From Nematostella vectensis (Eukaryota > Cnidaria > Anthozoa > Actiniaria > Edwardsiidae), in contig NC_064035.1 in assembly GCF_932526225.1 (NCBI RefSeq), positions 6,137,501 through 6,201,500 of the forward strand: DNA of 64,000 nt, in the 5' to 3' direction. Below are positions 42,124 to 52,794 of this stretch, piece after piece (the stretch's first letter is position 1; each line of letters opens with the position of its first letter). Made by a program: the position numbers and the translations under genes. The notes beneath the pieces were generated by a model that did no database searches, had not been told where the DNA came from, and saw only the letters and a program-made list of their open reading frames with translations.

Positions 42124-45100
42124 CTAAATTTCAGTGTATGATTCTCCTCTGCATTTAGCACACAAGGAGAGACAGCAGAACTTTACCTTTCCACAAAAAA
42201 ATATGCCTCCATCCTGTAGAAAGAAAAATACAGATCAGAGTATATCAGAGTTTAGTATAAATCTACTCACATACTATCACTAATCCTGCAATTTGCTTGG
42301 CTCCCGTACTCACTATCTATTGAGCGATATATAGCGAGTAACGAAAAAACCGGCGTTTTTCACAAAAACAACAAGAATTATTATTAAAATCGTCAGCTAT
42401 TCGAAGGTAGTATGTGAGTGGATTTAAACTAAAACAATTAGACTACTTGTTCTCGTTTTCTATGAGTCAAATAGTCAACTCGCCTCGCCTACTCGCTCTG
42501 CGCCTCGTTGACTCATAGAAAACTCGAACTCGTAGTCTAATTGTTAAATATGTAATCTGATATGCGAGCGACTCCTTTCCTTTTTTTTACTGATGAGTAC
42601 CTTGTCCACAGCATGCCTACCCAGACCATCTAGTTCTTCTACAGCTTGTCTGTAGTCCTTTGTAGTGTTACCTTCTTTAATCTTAACTTTACTAATTACC
42701 CTCCCTGAACCCTGTTGGCAGTCACTAAAACTTATCATCTTCTCAATTTTCTCATCTCATAAATATGAACAAGCAGTGACAAAGTTACGTCTCAGGGTTT
42801 CCTATTTCAGTCACTCAAACTTATCATTTTCTCAATTTTCTCATCTCATAAATATGAACAAGCAGTGACAAAGTTACGTCCCAGGGTTTCTGGCCAACAT
42901 ATACAGTGGGTAGTGAAAAAAGCAACTTAAAAGCCCCCTTTTCAATCCAGTATATACTCTACTTGGTACACCCTTGTGAATGAGGAAGAATATGATTCCA
43001 AATACCTTTATCAAGAATGGAAGATCACACCAAAATGAGCTGTAGGGGATAACATCTGGCATGCCTTCCTTTTTCCTCACATATATATTGATTACCGTAC
43101 CCAGGACAAAGTATAGAAACACCAATGGGAAGAACCTGCCAAAATGGACATGAATATATTTTGTAAGAGAGGAGTTATTTAAAAAGCAAAGGTACTTTTT
43201 TAAAATCAGCTTACAATATCTAGCTCTGCATTTGTAAATTGCTTACCAGCAAGCGCAGAAGCGTGCCTATGAGAACAAATGATTAATGAGGCAGATTTTG
43301 TTTCTTTTAATTTTCAGTTCTTCAATCTGAAGTCCTAAATCCTTCTTTTTGTTTTAGCAAATATAATTTAATATAATTTAAAAAAAATCAATCATAAGAT
43401 CATGTGCAAGATCATTGCCCCAACTTATTATCAAAATTGCTAATCTAAAATGTCTCTAATTCACAGACCAGATCCATAACACAGGGTGGCACAATTTAGT
43501 TTCTTTAACAACAAGAATTTATGGCAGGTTTGAAAAAATATTGGAGAATAAAACTTATAAATAGAACAAAGTACTTACACAATCAAAATAATGCTACCAA
43601 CACTGAGACTGGATGATCCTGTCGGATTTACTGGCACTTTACATGCATTAGGACATGCACATTTTGTTTTTAATGTCCCACTCTACAATAAAATAAATAA
43701 GAAGTTTATCAAGGATGGTTCCTGTTAATTCAATTTTGTCTTTTCTAGAGACTGTGGTTTAGACATACTCAAAAGTGATTTCAAATGAGAGACTATATTG
43801 CTGGACTAAAAAGAAAAGAAGAACCTGTCCCCTTCACTGCCTCAACTCAAACACACAACAAACTTCATGCACAATCGACATAACAGAAAAACCTAGAAAA
43901 TATGCAGTTTGAGATAGAGAAAGAAGACACAATTTCTTACAATGGACATTGGTTCCTTGTATTCTGGAATGATTTTCAAAACAACACAAATAACGTGAGG
44001 CCAAAATTCACATACAGTTTCTTTATTATCCTTGCCCTATGTATGGGCTCAGGGCTGAAAAGCTCTAATTTCAATGACACTACAAAATGTCAAATCAATT
44101 TATAAAGTTTGATTTTGCCTTTGAGGTGAATTATTTTTTGAAGAGGCCAAAGCTTACGCTGATGAGATTAGTTATAATGCCATGAATGAGACAGCTATGC
44201 CATAGGCCCACAAGGGAATATTGTTCAAAAATAATGTATAATAGAAAGAAACTTACATATTCTGAAGATGCTATAGTTGTTGTTTCTGTGATGCCGTCAT
44301 CAAATGATCCATGTGATTTTGATTTGTCACAATTGAGTGTAATCTTAGCAGATCTAAACAAATTTTGTTCAATAAGTAAAATCATTCAACAAAATATCTC
44401 TATCTGGGTCATTAAAAAAACATGAGCTAAGAGATAAACTATGTAACATTTTGGTATTGAGAGGATAAAACAAATTTAATTTAATTTTGAAAAGAGGGTG
44501 TCATACTATAAAGACAATAACTAAATAACAAGTGTTTAAATACTAGCTGATCATTATTTATTTATTTATAAGGCTTCTACCACTATTACACATATTGAAA
44601 TAGCGGTAAGGTTGACACAACAGAGCACGGCTCTAACTCAAGTGTGACCCTTTACAATAAAAGAAAAAATAATTGGCGATAACGACAACAACAAAATGAA
44701 GGTAAACATGAAGAAAAAGTAATTTGAGAAAAGCCCTACTCTAAATTGCTAATAGCAACAGGATGGTTGCGAAAGAGTACTTCTAGCGAGGCAGCACTTA
44801 GGACAAACTGATTTCCATGTGACTGCATTTTCGGCATTAAAAGTAGTTTGTAGCGCCTGGCTATATCTGACTGTTAGTTTGTTTTTAAAAGAGGGTAGTG
44901 ATGACGTAGTGCGTATATGTACAGGAAGTGTGTTCCACACCTTTGGAATTCGATTGAGAAATGAATTTTGAAAAAGCTTTGTTTTACAGAGGGGGGTGGC
45001 TATATCAAGGCTGCTCCTGTGGCAGGACGATCTTAGTGATGGCAATGGTTTAAAGTAATGCGAAAACGGAATATTATAGTGACCATTTAGGCATTTATAC

Positions 45101-48100
45101 ATAAAAACAAGGTCCTTAATTTCATGCCAGTAGGAGAGGGGTAGCAAATTTGCCTGTTCTAACCGTTCCTGGTATGTGAGTTCAGCGCTATTTGTAAGTA
45201 TCACTTTTGTCGCACGGCGTTGCAGAGCCTCCACTGATCTCATGTCCGTAATTGCTTGAGGTGCCCACACCTCGCTCGCGTATCCCACTGTTGGTCTAAC
45301 TATTGACAGATAAAGAGATCTTCTAGCATCTGTATCGAAGTCACGTAGACCGTTTCGTCGTAGGAACCCCAGCATTTGGTATCCCTTGGAAACGGCAATA
45401 GAGGACTGCTCGGACCACTTGAGGTCCCTGGCGACCACCACTCCTAGGTCTTTCTGAGCCGGAGTCAGCTTAAGTACGTGGCCATTGATCGAATAATTCG
45501 TTTCGATGGGGCTGCGTTTGCGAGTCACCCGCAGGACCTCGCACTTGTCGATGTTATAGCGCAGTTTCCATGCTCGGCTCCACTCTGATAGAATGTCAAG
45601 ATCACTCTGCAGTTTGACAGCGTCAGAGGGAGAGCTGATAGTACGGTAGAATTTGGTGTCATCCGCAAAAAGACTAAGTGAGGTACCAGGGTCCAAAAGG
45701 GCCGGTAAGTCATTGATGTATACTAGGAAGTGTAGAGGACAAAGTAGACTGCCTTGAGGTACACTGGAGAGTACTGGGAGAGGTGAAGATGTTGCTCCCT
45801 GGACTACTGTGCACTGGGTTCTGTCAGATAACCAGAACCAGTCTAGGACTTTGCCACGGAATCCATAATGATGTAGCTTGTGTATCAGCCGGGCGTGCGA
45901 GACGCTATCAAACGCTTTTGCGAAGTCGAGGTATATTACGTCGCACTGTTGACCCTTATCAAGAGCATTGCCAACAGAATGCAAGAACTCTAGAAGCCAG
46001 GTGACTGTTGAGCGGCCTCGCATAAACCCATGTTGGCAGTTGGAAAGGAACTGCGATACGTGATCGATCATGCGTGCAAAGATACATCGTTCAAGTACTT
46101 TCGAGGTCACACTGAGCAGGGAGATTGGTCGGTATTCTCAACCCTTTCTTTACGATTTTTTTTTTTGAAGATTGGAACAATTAAGGACTTCTTCCATTCA
46201 ACAGGCAGCTTGCCTAGCTCAAGTGACTTATTGAAAAGCACACAGAGTGATGGTGCTAGCTCATCAGCACAGATTTTTAGGACGGCAGATGGAATATTGT
46301 CTGGACCACGAGCCTTGCGCGGATCTACGCTTGCAAGGGCTGCCCGCACTTCCTCCACAGACAACAGGATTGCCTTTAGCACACTTGAGTTTCCCGAGGA
46401 GTAGTCATGGTATGCCTCTGGGAATCTGTCATCGTCTCGAGGAAAAGTGGAGAAAAAGAGGCGGTTGAAAGCTTCGGCCTTTTGAAGTACAGTGTCTGTG
46501 TCAAGCCAATTATACAGCACAATTTTTAATTTGATGACACATAGCGCCTTGACTAGGCATCACCATATGATGTGTCGAGGAATTCTCCCCCCCCCCCCCC
46601 CCCCAAAAAAAAAAGGAGCATACTTGTGACTAGCTAGATAAGCAACTAAAATCTAGGTATCATAATTTTATCAAAAGCGGCTGGTTTGGTTAAAACTCAA
46701 AGGGTTTTGATAGTTTCATACTCTGAAAGGTACAAGGAGTTTCTGTACTCAAACCTGGGGACTGTTGCCAGTCCCATGCGCCAATCACCAATCACAGAAA
46801 AATTAACATCAAGCAGGAATGTTTTCATCACATAAACAATAATTTATAAAAAGTATACCTTTCATAACTGCCTTGACTGACTCCTTCATAAAACATTTGA
46901 ACAGATTTGTCAGAGGCTACTGAAAATTTAGGTTCACTTGTTCCGCATGAGTATAGGGAACCCACTGCCGACTGGCAGAGCTGAAACATGATCAAATATA
47001 CATGAGGTGAAGGGTGGGGAGGGGGGCATCCAGGGACCTTAGCCAAAACCATGACAGGGGGACTATAAATGCCCAAAATACCATACAAAAAATACTCAGC
47101 TTTAAAACAATTTGCAAAGCAACCTCCCTCGGGGAAGCCAAGACCTTTCCCTTGAGAAACCCTATCATAATAACAACCAATAACTCCCCATCAGGGGAGC
47201 CAAGACCTTTCACCTGAGCAACCCTTTCATAATAACGACCAAAAATCTTCCCTCCGGGAAGACGAGAAGAACTTATTTGTGAAATTGAAATTTTGTTATG
47301 TTGGTTTATTATAATATTTTAATATTTTCACAGTGTTGCAAACATATCCCCCAATCGTTTGATACTCAAAACAAAAAAAAGAAATAATTCTAAAAACTTT
47401 GACCTTAAAGAAATGCCAAGCATTTTAAATCAACTTTTTGTATCTTAATATTCATCACAACTTATCGAATGCCTTTTATACTTCTCTCATGTGTTTTCTT
47501 AACTTGGCTACAAGGTCTGTCTTTTTCCCTTGGCTCCCCTCCCATAGTTTCTATCTCTTTTACCATCAAAAGTCTAGGAGTCAGGACCATGTAACTAATA
47601 ATAACCATCTTATCTGTGGGGAATCCGGTGCACGAGGATGAATACTTCTGAAAGGAAGACCAGTTGAAAGATGGAGCAAAGTAAATCATGTTTTTTTTAT
47701 ACTTACATGAGTATTTTTGCATCCTTTGTCTGAGATGGCAGTACAAGGGTTATAGGAGAAAACATAACTGCTGCCTATCTGAGGAATGTTTTTGAACCTA
47801 AAATAGAAGGACGCACTCACACAAAGTTTATCCAATCATATCTTATATTTACTTATTGTTTCACAAAACAAAATTAAGTATAACTGATGACAAGTTAACT
47901 TCATTGACTTTTATGGCTACTATGCTAAAAGCTATAAAGTTAAGTATCTAATCGTGACAAACAGTGATTTGGTTAACATATCAATCGAGAGGACGGAAAG
48001 TGCTTGGTAATTCACAGACCATTGCAACATAAGATAAGACATTAACATTTCCCTAAAATTTATGGAAATAGTTTTACGAACTTTCGTTTCGAATTGGCAT

Positions 48101-48302
48101 TTTCCTATTCTTACTTGGCAGAGGTTCCCCCGTCGATTTCCCACAAACTAATAACTCCAGAACCGTCACTCATGCGACACGAGCACACATCTATTTTGTC
48201 ACAAGTCAACTCGCCATTTACCAAAAAAGTCCCTAGACAGAACACAAAGCAGAATAGATTGTTGCGCGGCAAAGACGGAAACCGCGTCGACTTAGCTGCC
48301 AT
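42124..48302 (-). CDS. MRH-domain membrane receptor, cation-dependent mannose-6-phosphate receptor-like
   Basis: Seven minus-strand exons in consistent phase: 48115-48302 (ATG), 47707-47797, 46859-46980, 44257-44353, 43579-43682, 43006-43135, 42124-42213; 273 residues. Order: signal peptide (LFCFVFCLGTFLVNG), a cysteine-rich lumenal MRH-type domain (CDKIDVCSC, FSYNPCTAISDKGC, LYSCG, ERSAKITLNC, CACPNAC), one membrane span at about 196-219 (LSVGSIILIVFFPLVFLYF) and a short cytosolic tail. LSVGSIIL at the membrane entry and FWCDLPFLIKDG in the tail match vertebrate M6PR (LSVGSILL, FWQDLGNLVADG), and length is alike (277). The expected role is sorting of glycoproteins between Golgi and endosomes. 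The tail has a CCLSLCAKC cluster and ends SYTEI, which fits a class I PDZ ligand. Mannose-6-phosphate binding itself is not proven. A LINE sits in intron 3. Confidence 0.85.
42719..42896. repeat. Tandem duplication, 89 bp x 2
   Basis: CAGTCACTAAAACTTATCAT begins a segment repeated once in tandem from 42808 with a few substitutions. It lies in the last intron of the M6PR-like gene. Confidence 0.9.
44749..46110 (-). pseudogene. LINE reverse transcriptase, main part
   Basis: RT motifs: CQHGFMRGRSTVTWLLEFL, VIYLDFAKAFDSVSHARLI, VPQGSLLCPLHFLVYINDL, and SLFADDTKFYR with both catalytic Asp. Then LTPAQKDLGVVV, a C-terminal IPKVWNTLPVHI segment and a CPKCC motif. The N-terminal part of the domain (KKSLIVPIFKK) is in another frame at 46107-46520. 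Confidence 0.9.
46107..46520 (-). pseudogene. LINE reverse transcriptase, upstream part in another frame
   Basis: Contains KARGPDNIPSAVLKICADEL and PVEWKKSLIVPIFKK, the fingers region that precedes the main RT frame. It runs out of frame at 46107, close to where the next frame starts. Confidence 0.85.
46587..46615. repeat. C run followed by A run
   Basis: A homopolymer pair of about 18 C and 11 A, just beyond the LINE's truncated 5' end. Length is likely polymorphic and hard to sequence. Confidence 0.85.
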
Positions 48303-48395
48303 CTTGTTATCTTGTTAGTCTCGTGACCTGCGAGATCAGAAGGGCTGGGTACGAGAGAACGGCAGAGTTTCCGTGAGACGAGTTTAGGCTCATAC

Positions 48396-48809
48396 CAGGC
48401 GCCCGTTTCTCGAAACACCCGAGAATTATCGGGCCATTTTTGCTTAAAATTTCGCATGTTTTCCTTTTTGAGAACCGCTTTTATGTTTTAGAACATTTTG
48501 AACTTCCTCTTGGTTCATACCCCAAATGATTACGCTCAAAAGAGCCATTTTCGAGTCTCGGGTGCCTGCGAGGTCCCGAGAACTTTCTTAAGCCATGTGA
48601 CTTTCGAGTTCGAGAAAGATCAAAATCTTAAAATCTATAAAGAGAGTCATCCTTCACTTGTTTCTTTGTGGTAAAATACGATGTTTGACGATATTTCAAC
48701 ACATTTAGATACCATAAATTTTATAGGAATTTGCAAGCTTTTCAAATTTAAGAAATTAAACGTTTACGGGCCCGAGAATTCTGGGGTGTTTCAAGAAACA
48801 CAAGCCCCA
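48396..48809. mobile_element. hAT-like MITE, copy 2, with candidate 8-bp target duplication
   Basis: Starts CAGGCGCCCGTTTCTCGAAA and ends with the complement of TGGGGCTTGTGTTTCTTGAA, with inverted ACACCCGAGAATT blocks inside. It is about 414 bp. GCTCATAC is present immediately outside at 48388-48395 and 48810-48817. The interior matches the copy at 21270-21953 in inverted order of features (same TTTGTGGTAAAATACGATGT block). A caveat is that GCTCATAC is also part of a short tandem repeat to the right. Confidence 0.7.
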
Positions 48810-48870
48810 GCTCATACTTATGAGCCCCAGCTCATACTAATGAGCCCCTGCTCATACTCGTGAGCCCCTT
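48804..48870. repeat. Short tandem repeat, unit about 20 bp
   Basis: Three to four copies of GAGCCCCAGCTCATACT plus three variable bases directly after the MITE. Confidence 0.8.
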
Positions 48871-49942
48871 GGGGTGTTCATTAAATACACCAAGGGGGGG
48901 GGGGGGGGGGGGGATTTTAAGACACCTTTAAATTCCAGAGCCAATGAAAGGGTCAGAATGTTTACAATGAAAGGGTCGTTGTAAACATTTTTTTCGGTGT
49001 CCCCCTTTTCAGAACCCCAAAATTTTCAGAGCCCCCCACCCTCACTTACTGACCTCAATAATCAAAAAAAGTCTTTAAATCTGGAAAATGAATACTGCGA
49101 AGTTGCCCTCCTTGCCCGAGTTGATAATACACTGCTAACAGAGGCTTTTCCCTACCTTTCTCGTTTGTTTTTGCATTCGCGGTTTTGGCAACTTGCGTTG
49201 TTTTGGTCGTAGGAAGGAAAGAAAGTGTTTAAAACGAAGAGAAAGAAAGTTTTGCTAGTAGGGCAAGTTGATGATCTAGTCAAGTTCATCATTATTTCAG
49301 ACATCTTCTGCACAACTTTCGGTTTCAGCCCTCATACTTTTTTGGCATGTTAAATCGGTAAAATGGTGCAGGTTTTTGCAAACCTACAAAAGTCAAATGG
49401 TCCGCCCCAAGTACGCCTGGGAAACAGTAAGAATATTTTTCTGTATAAAAAGGGATAATGTCAAATGTATCAAACATTGTACGTATATCGTTTTGTTAAT
49501 TTGCATGCTCCACCACTGTTTAGAACTTTATTTCCATTTGTTCCTGTTAACTGATAATAAAATGTATCGGTGCGGTAAATCCAACTGTTAACTGGTTAAA
49601 TACTGAAAGCTGGAAGTATCTATATTATGGTTTATAAAGACAAAATAATTTGGCTTAATATTTAATCTGTATTTGTGCTACAAACTAGATTATACCAGTA
49701 AAATATTAAAGGTGAAAAGTACAACTCCTAAAAACCAGAACTTTAGAAGCACACTAGCATACACACATTGGCACCAGTCGGGCCAAGACGGGACGCTAGC
49801 ACAGTCGTGTGTATGCTAGTGTGCTTCTAAAGTTCACATTTAAAAACCAGAGCCCCCCTCCCTTTCGGAGGTTAAACATTTTAGAAGCACCCTTTCAATA
49901 TCTTCCCTCCCCTCCCCCTTGGTGTATTTAATGAACACTCCC
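48871..49942. mobile_element. 1.07-kb element with inverted ends GGGGTGTTCATTAAATACAC
   Basis: The left end GGGGTGTTCATTAAATACAC followed by CAAGG and a G run is mirrored at 49915-49942 (complement GGGAGTGTTCATTAAATACA followed by CCAAGGGGG). About 30 bp of inverted match. The interior is non-coding and holds a separate perfect hairpin at 49739-49834. Confidence 0.6.
49739..49834. repeat. Perfect 28-bp inverted repeat with 40-nt loop
   Basis: AACTTTAGAAGCACACTAGC ATACACAC at 49739-49766 is matched without mismatch by its reverse complement at 49807-49834. The 40-nt loop is GC-rich. TAAAAACCAGA is repeated directly just outside (49729-49739 and 49841-49851), like a target duplication. It could be a tiny foldback element or an RNA hairpin; no transcript evidence is available. 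Confidence 0.85.
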
Positions 49943-50199
49943 TTAGACCGTGACCCTTATGAAAATTGGTGCGGGAGCGAATTTGTTAGAGGCGGCCGCT
50001 TATAAGTGAAAATCCCCAGCTGAATGTGATTTATCCCATTTTAGTGTGTAAAAATATGATACTATTGACGTATTAAAAAGAGAATTACACCCATGACCAG
50101 TAACAATGATATTTAAGGTTGGTATAATGAACACAATATGATTCTGCATTTTAGAACGTATCACAGTAACAAAACAATATTTTGCTGATATCTGAGCCA

Positions 50200-51030
50200 C
50201 GACATGCTGGGCGTCCTTTGGTCCCTTAGTCTTATTGGACTCCTCTCAGGCCTAACGTCTTCGACTCGCCCCATTAGCGACGCGTGTACGTATTTGCCGG
50301 AGCGGGAGCACAGTTATCATAGGCACATTGTTGACAAAGGATAGTATTTGACGCTCTTTCTATAAGAAGTAACCCACTTTTTGGCGGCAGGGATGTGACT
50401 TTGAACTATAAAACTAGCCTTTTATGGTATCCGAAGTGAGTTTCTTGTGTGTTGGTGAGCAACCCAGCCAAGCTGTGCAAGTGGCTCCGAATCAGTCAAA
50501 GTTTCTGGGGTCCCCCAGAGGACCGTTTTTGACCCACTTATAAATCATCTCGACCATTATCTTATCCAAGGCCACAGGATGCAGCAGTTTTTCATAAAGA
50601 TATAGACCGCCTTTTTAAATGGCCTGAACACCTGTGGTCATTCAATCTTGATGTTATTATCAGGGTTCCCACATCCACAGATCTCATTTCAATACTCGCA
50701 GTGAGGTATATTGCTCGGTGCCAAATCTCCTGTACCTGGATGATGAGCTGTCCTCTAGCCAATTCCATGTTGCCGACACCATTGGGAAGGCAAATAAATA
50801 GCTGGAGTTTACATACGCCGAAATATTGCTGGGATTTGTTTCAAGGGCACGCATATATCACCCTTACACGACCGCGCGTTGAAGATACGCCTCCGGATCC
50901 TCACATCCAGAAACAAATTAGGGATATTAAAGGTGTGTGGCGAAGAACGGTGGTGTGTCCAAAGTTATTATATCCAAGAACTGAAAGCACTGAGATCTTA
51001 AATGGGTCTTCCTGTTAAAAAAGACTTTTT
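50200..51030. mobile_element. Decayed repeat, possibly LINE-derived
   Basis: Short runs across frames recall a RT region (for example a VPQ-like segment near 50510 and DRLFKWPEHLWSFNLD near 50605-50650), followed by an open stretch 50701-51018. Stops and frame changes are frequent, so the assignment is weak. A diverged copy of the repeat at 10062-10150 lies at about 50330-50395. Confidence 0.3.
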
Positions 51031-51125
51031 TTGTTCTACCAAATGATAAATGGTTTAATCAACTGGCCAATGTCGATCTTCCCGATGACCTTCAGGCGAG
51101 TTCCCAGGATTAGCCGAGGGGGAGG

Positions 51126-51136
51126 TGTGTGTGTGT

Positions 51137-51167
<31 letters not shown>

Positions 51168-51168
51168 G
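51126..51168. repeat. GT microsatellite followed by G run
   Basis: About 12 GT pairs and 18 G. The repeat related to 10062-10150 follows directly at about 51175-51250. Confidence 0.9.
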
Positions 51169-51439
51169 TGTGCAGTCGTAGGTATCATATGGACAAAGCA
51201 TAGTATTTGAAGATTCCTTAAAAAGAAATGACCCACTTTTTGGCCGCCAAAGGGGGGGGGGGGGGTGCGCGCGCATCCCCCTGTGCACGCGCCTGACCTT
51301 TGTAGAAAACCTGCTCGCTCTACACGCGCCCGTCCATGCGGTAAGTGCAGGACACGCGGCTTCTTTGACTACAGTATACCCCCCACCCCTTAAATCCAGC
51401 ATATAGGCCTGATATAGCTTTACCAATACCAGTAACCCT

Positions 51440-51886
51440 GGGGGGGAAGGGACTCTCCAGAAAATTAGACGGGGTGATCGTCACATCTTTTAGGGGGTGT
51501 TTTAAGTTTTTTTTTTACGATTGTGCTTGTGTATTTCTCAAGCTAACGATCGCCCGAAACGTATTACAATAAACCACAAGTCAACTGATCGGTTAATACT
51601 TCCGGCCTTTTTTAACAATACAAGGTGTCCATCTGCCAATTAGAACGGAAGAGAGAAGTGCATGATGGCAATGTCTCAAGAACCGCAATGAAATTCAGGA
51701 AAACTGAAAATGTCTTTGTTTCATATACTGCTTTTTCTTGGGGTTAGAGATTCCCCCGACCACACCCAATTCTCCATCTCTTAGGGGTAAGAATTGCTGT
51801 TGGCCTAACGCAAAGTGCCTTCCCTTAGGGTTTAAATTGATTTTCCCGACGATCACCCCCATCTGTTTTTGTCAGAGCCTCCCCCC
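51440..51886. mobile_element. MITE family with GGGGGACTC-like termini, copy 2
   Basis: Ends match those at 26930-27340: a G run and GGGACTCTCCAGAAAATTAG, then ACGGGGTGATCGTC on the left; GACGATCACCCCCATCTGTT, then TTTGTCAGAGCCTCCC on the right. Internal CATCTCTTAGGGG modules are shared. About 230 bp of the middle is unrelated to the first copy. Confidence 0.7.
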
Positions 51887-52794
51887 GGACCACCAGTAAA
51901 TTCAAGCACTTCGGATGAATTAACTAATCAAGAGTCAAATATAATTTCAATCAACAGCACGGTTATAGTTTTCATTTATTGCCCAACTGGGCAGATACTA
52001 CAATCTTTTGAACCTTTGCATATGGTCTATTATAATTCTAAAGAAGAGCTAGAAAAAATATATCTGCAATGTACCATATCTTCTCGTATGTTGATAAACT
52101 GTACGATCTATGGGTCACTTTGGCAACTTTACTGGAAACATAAAAAAGTACAAATAAGCTACTTGCAATGTATCAAACTAGGATCATAGCAGAGCCAAAT
52201 ATTTGTTTAAATAAGCTAATTTAAATCTTTTGTTATACTGTAATAGCATGACATCACCAAAAAAACTTTTAAAATGGGCCTTATATGGCAGGTTATTGAA
52301 TATACATAAATATATAAATTAGTATAAATATATAAGTATTTATGATAAATAAATATAACAAATTAATAAATTACGTGAAACACTTTGTTACATGGGCAAC
52401 ATCACGCAGAAAGGGTCCTATTAACAAAACAAATTTTCAACCATTTTTTTATGAACATGACATCAATTACTGGAAAAATTTATACATTTAATTTGTAGCT
52501 GCTATGAACACTGTGCCTGCACAAGTAATGTCACACCAGGATTAATTATGCAAATCTAAACCATTAAGCTGATGTCAAACAAATATATATATATATATAC
52601 AGATGGCACTGCCATATAATAGGATTCATGCATCTTATATCATTTCAATATATATTATATATAATATCATATCAAGCACTGAATTTTCAACTGAAAAAAA
52701 AATAGTGTGATATGTCTTATTCACAGATAAATAAATAATATTACCAAATAAGGCTTAATTACTCAAACCATAAAGATAATTAATAATTTCATTT
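51887..52794. other. Formin 3' flank, no gene
   Basis: AT-rich DNA with a TA run near 52588 and no supported coding sequence. It should contain the 3' UTR of the minus-strand formin. Confidence 0.5.

Larger units (their letters stand above)
44553..46530 (-). mobile_element. CR1/Rex-like LINE, 5'-truncated, in M6PR-like intron 3
   Basis: The minus strand carries the RT and C-terminal region in two frames (46107-46520 and 44749-46110), with one break near 46108. The 3' end is a short ATAAATAAATAA tail at about 44560-44575, as in CR1/L2-type elements. The endonuclease half is missing. It has the same orientation as the host gene. Confidence 0.88.

Noticed and set aside
42131-42148. Separate 18-nt last exon for the M6PR-like gene
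   Set aside because: It would require a 38-nt intron; reading straight through gives a longer tail with an in-frame stop at 42124.
51869-52189. 106-codon plus-strand frame next to a MITE
   Set aside because: Begins inside the MITE end, has no recognised motif and only intergenic composition.
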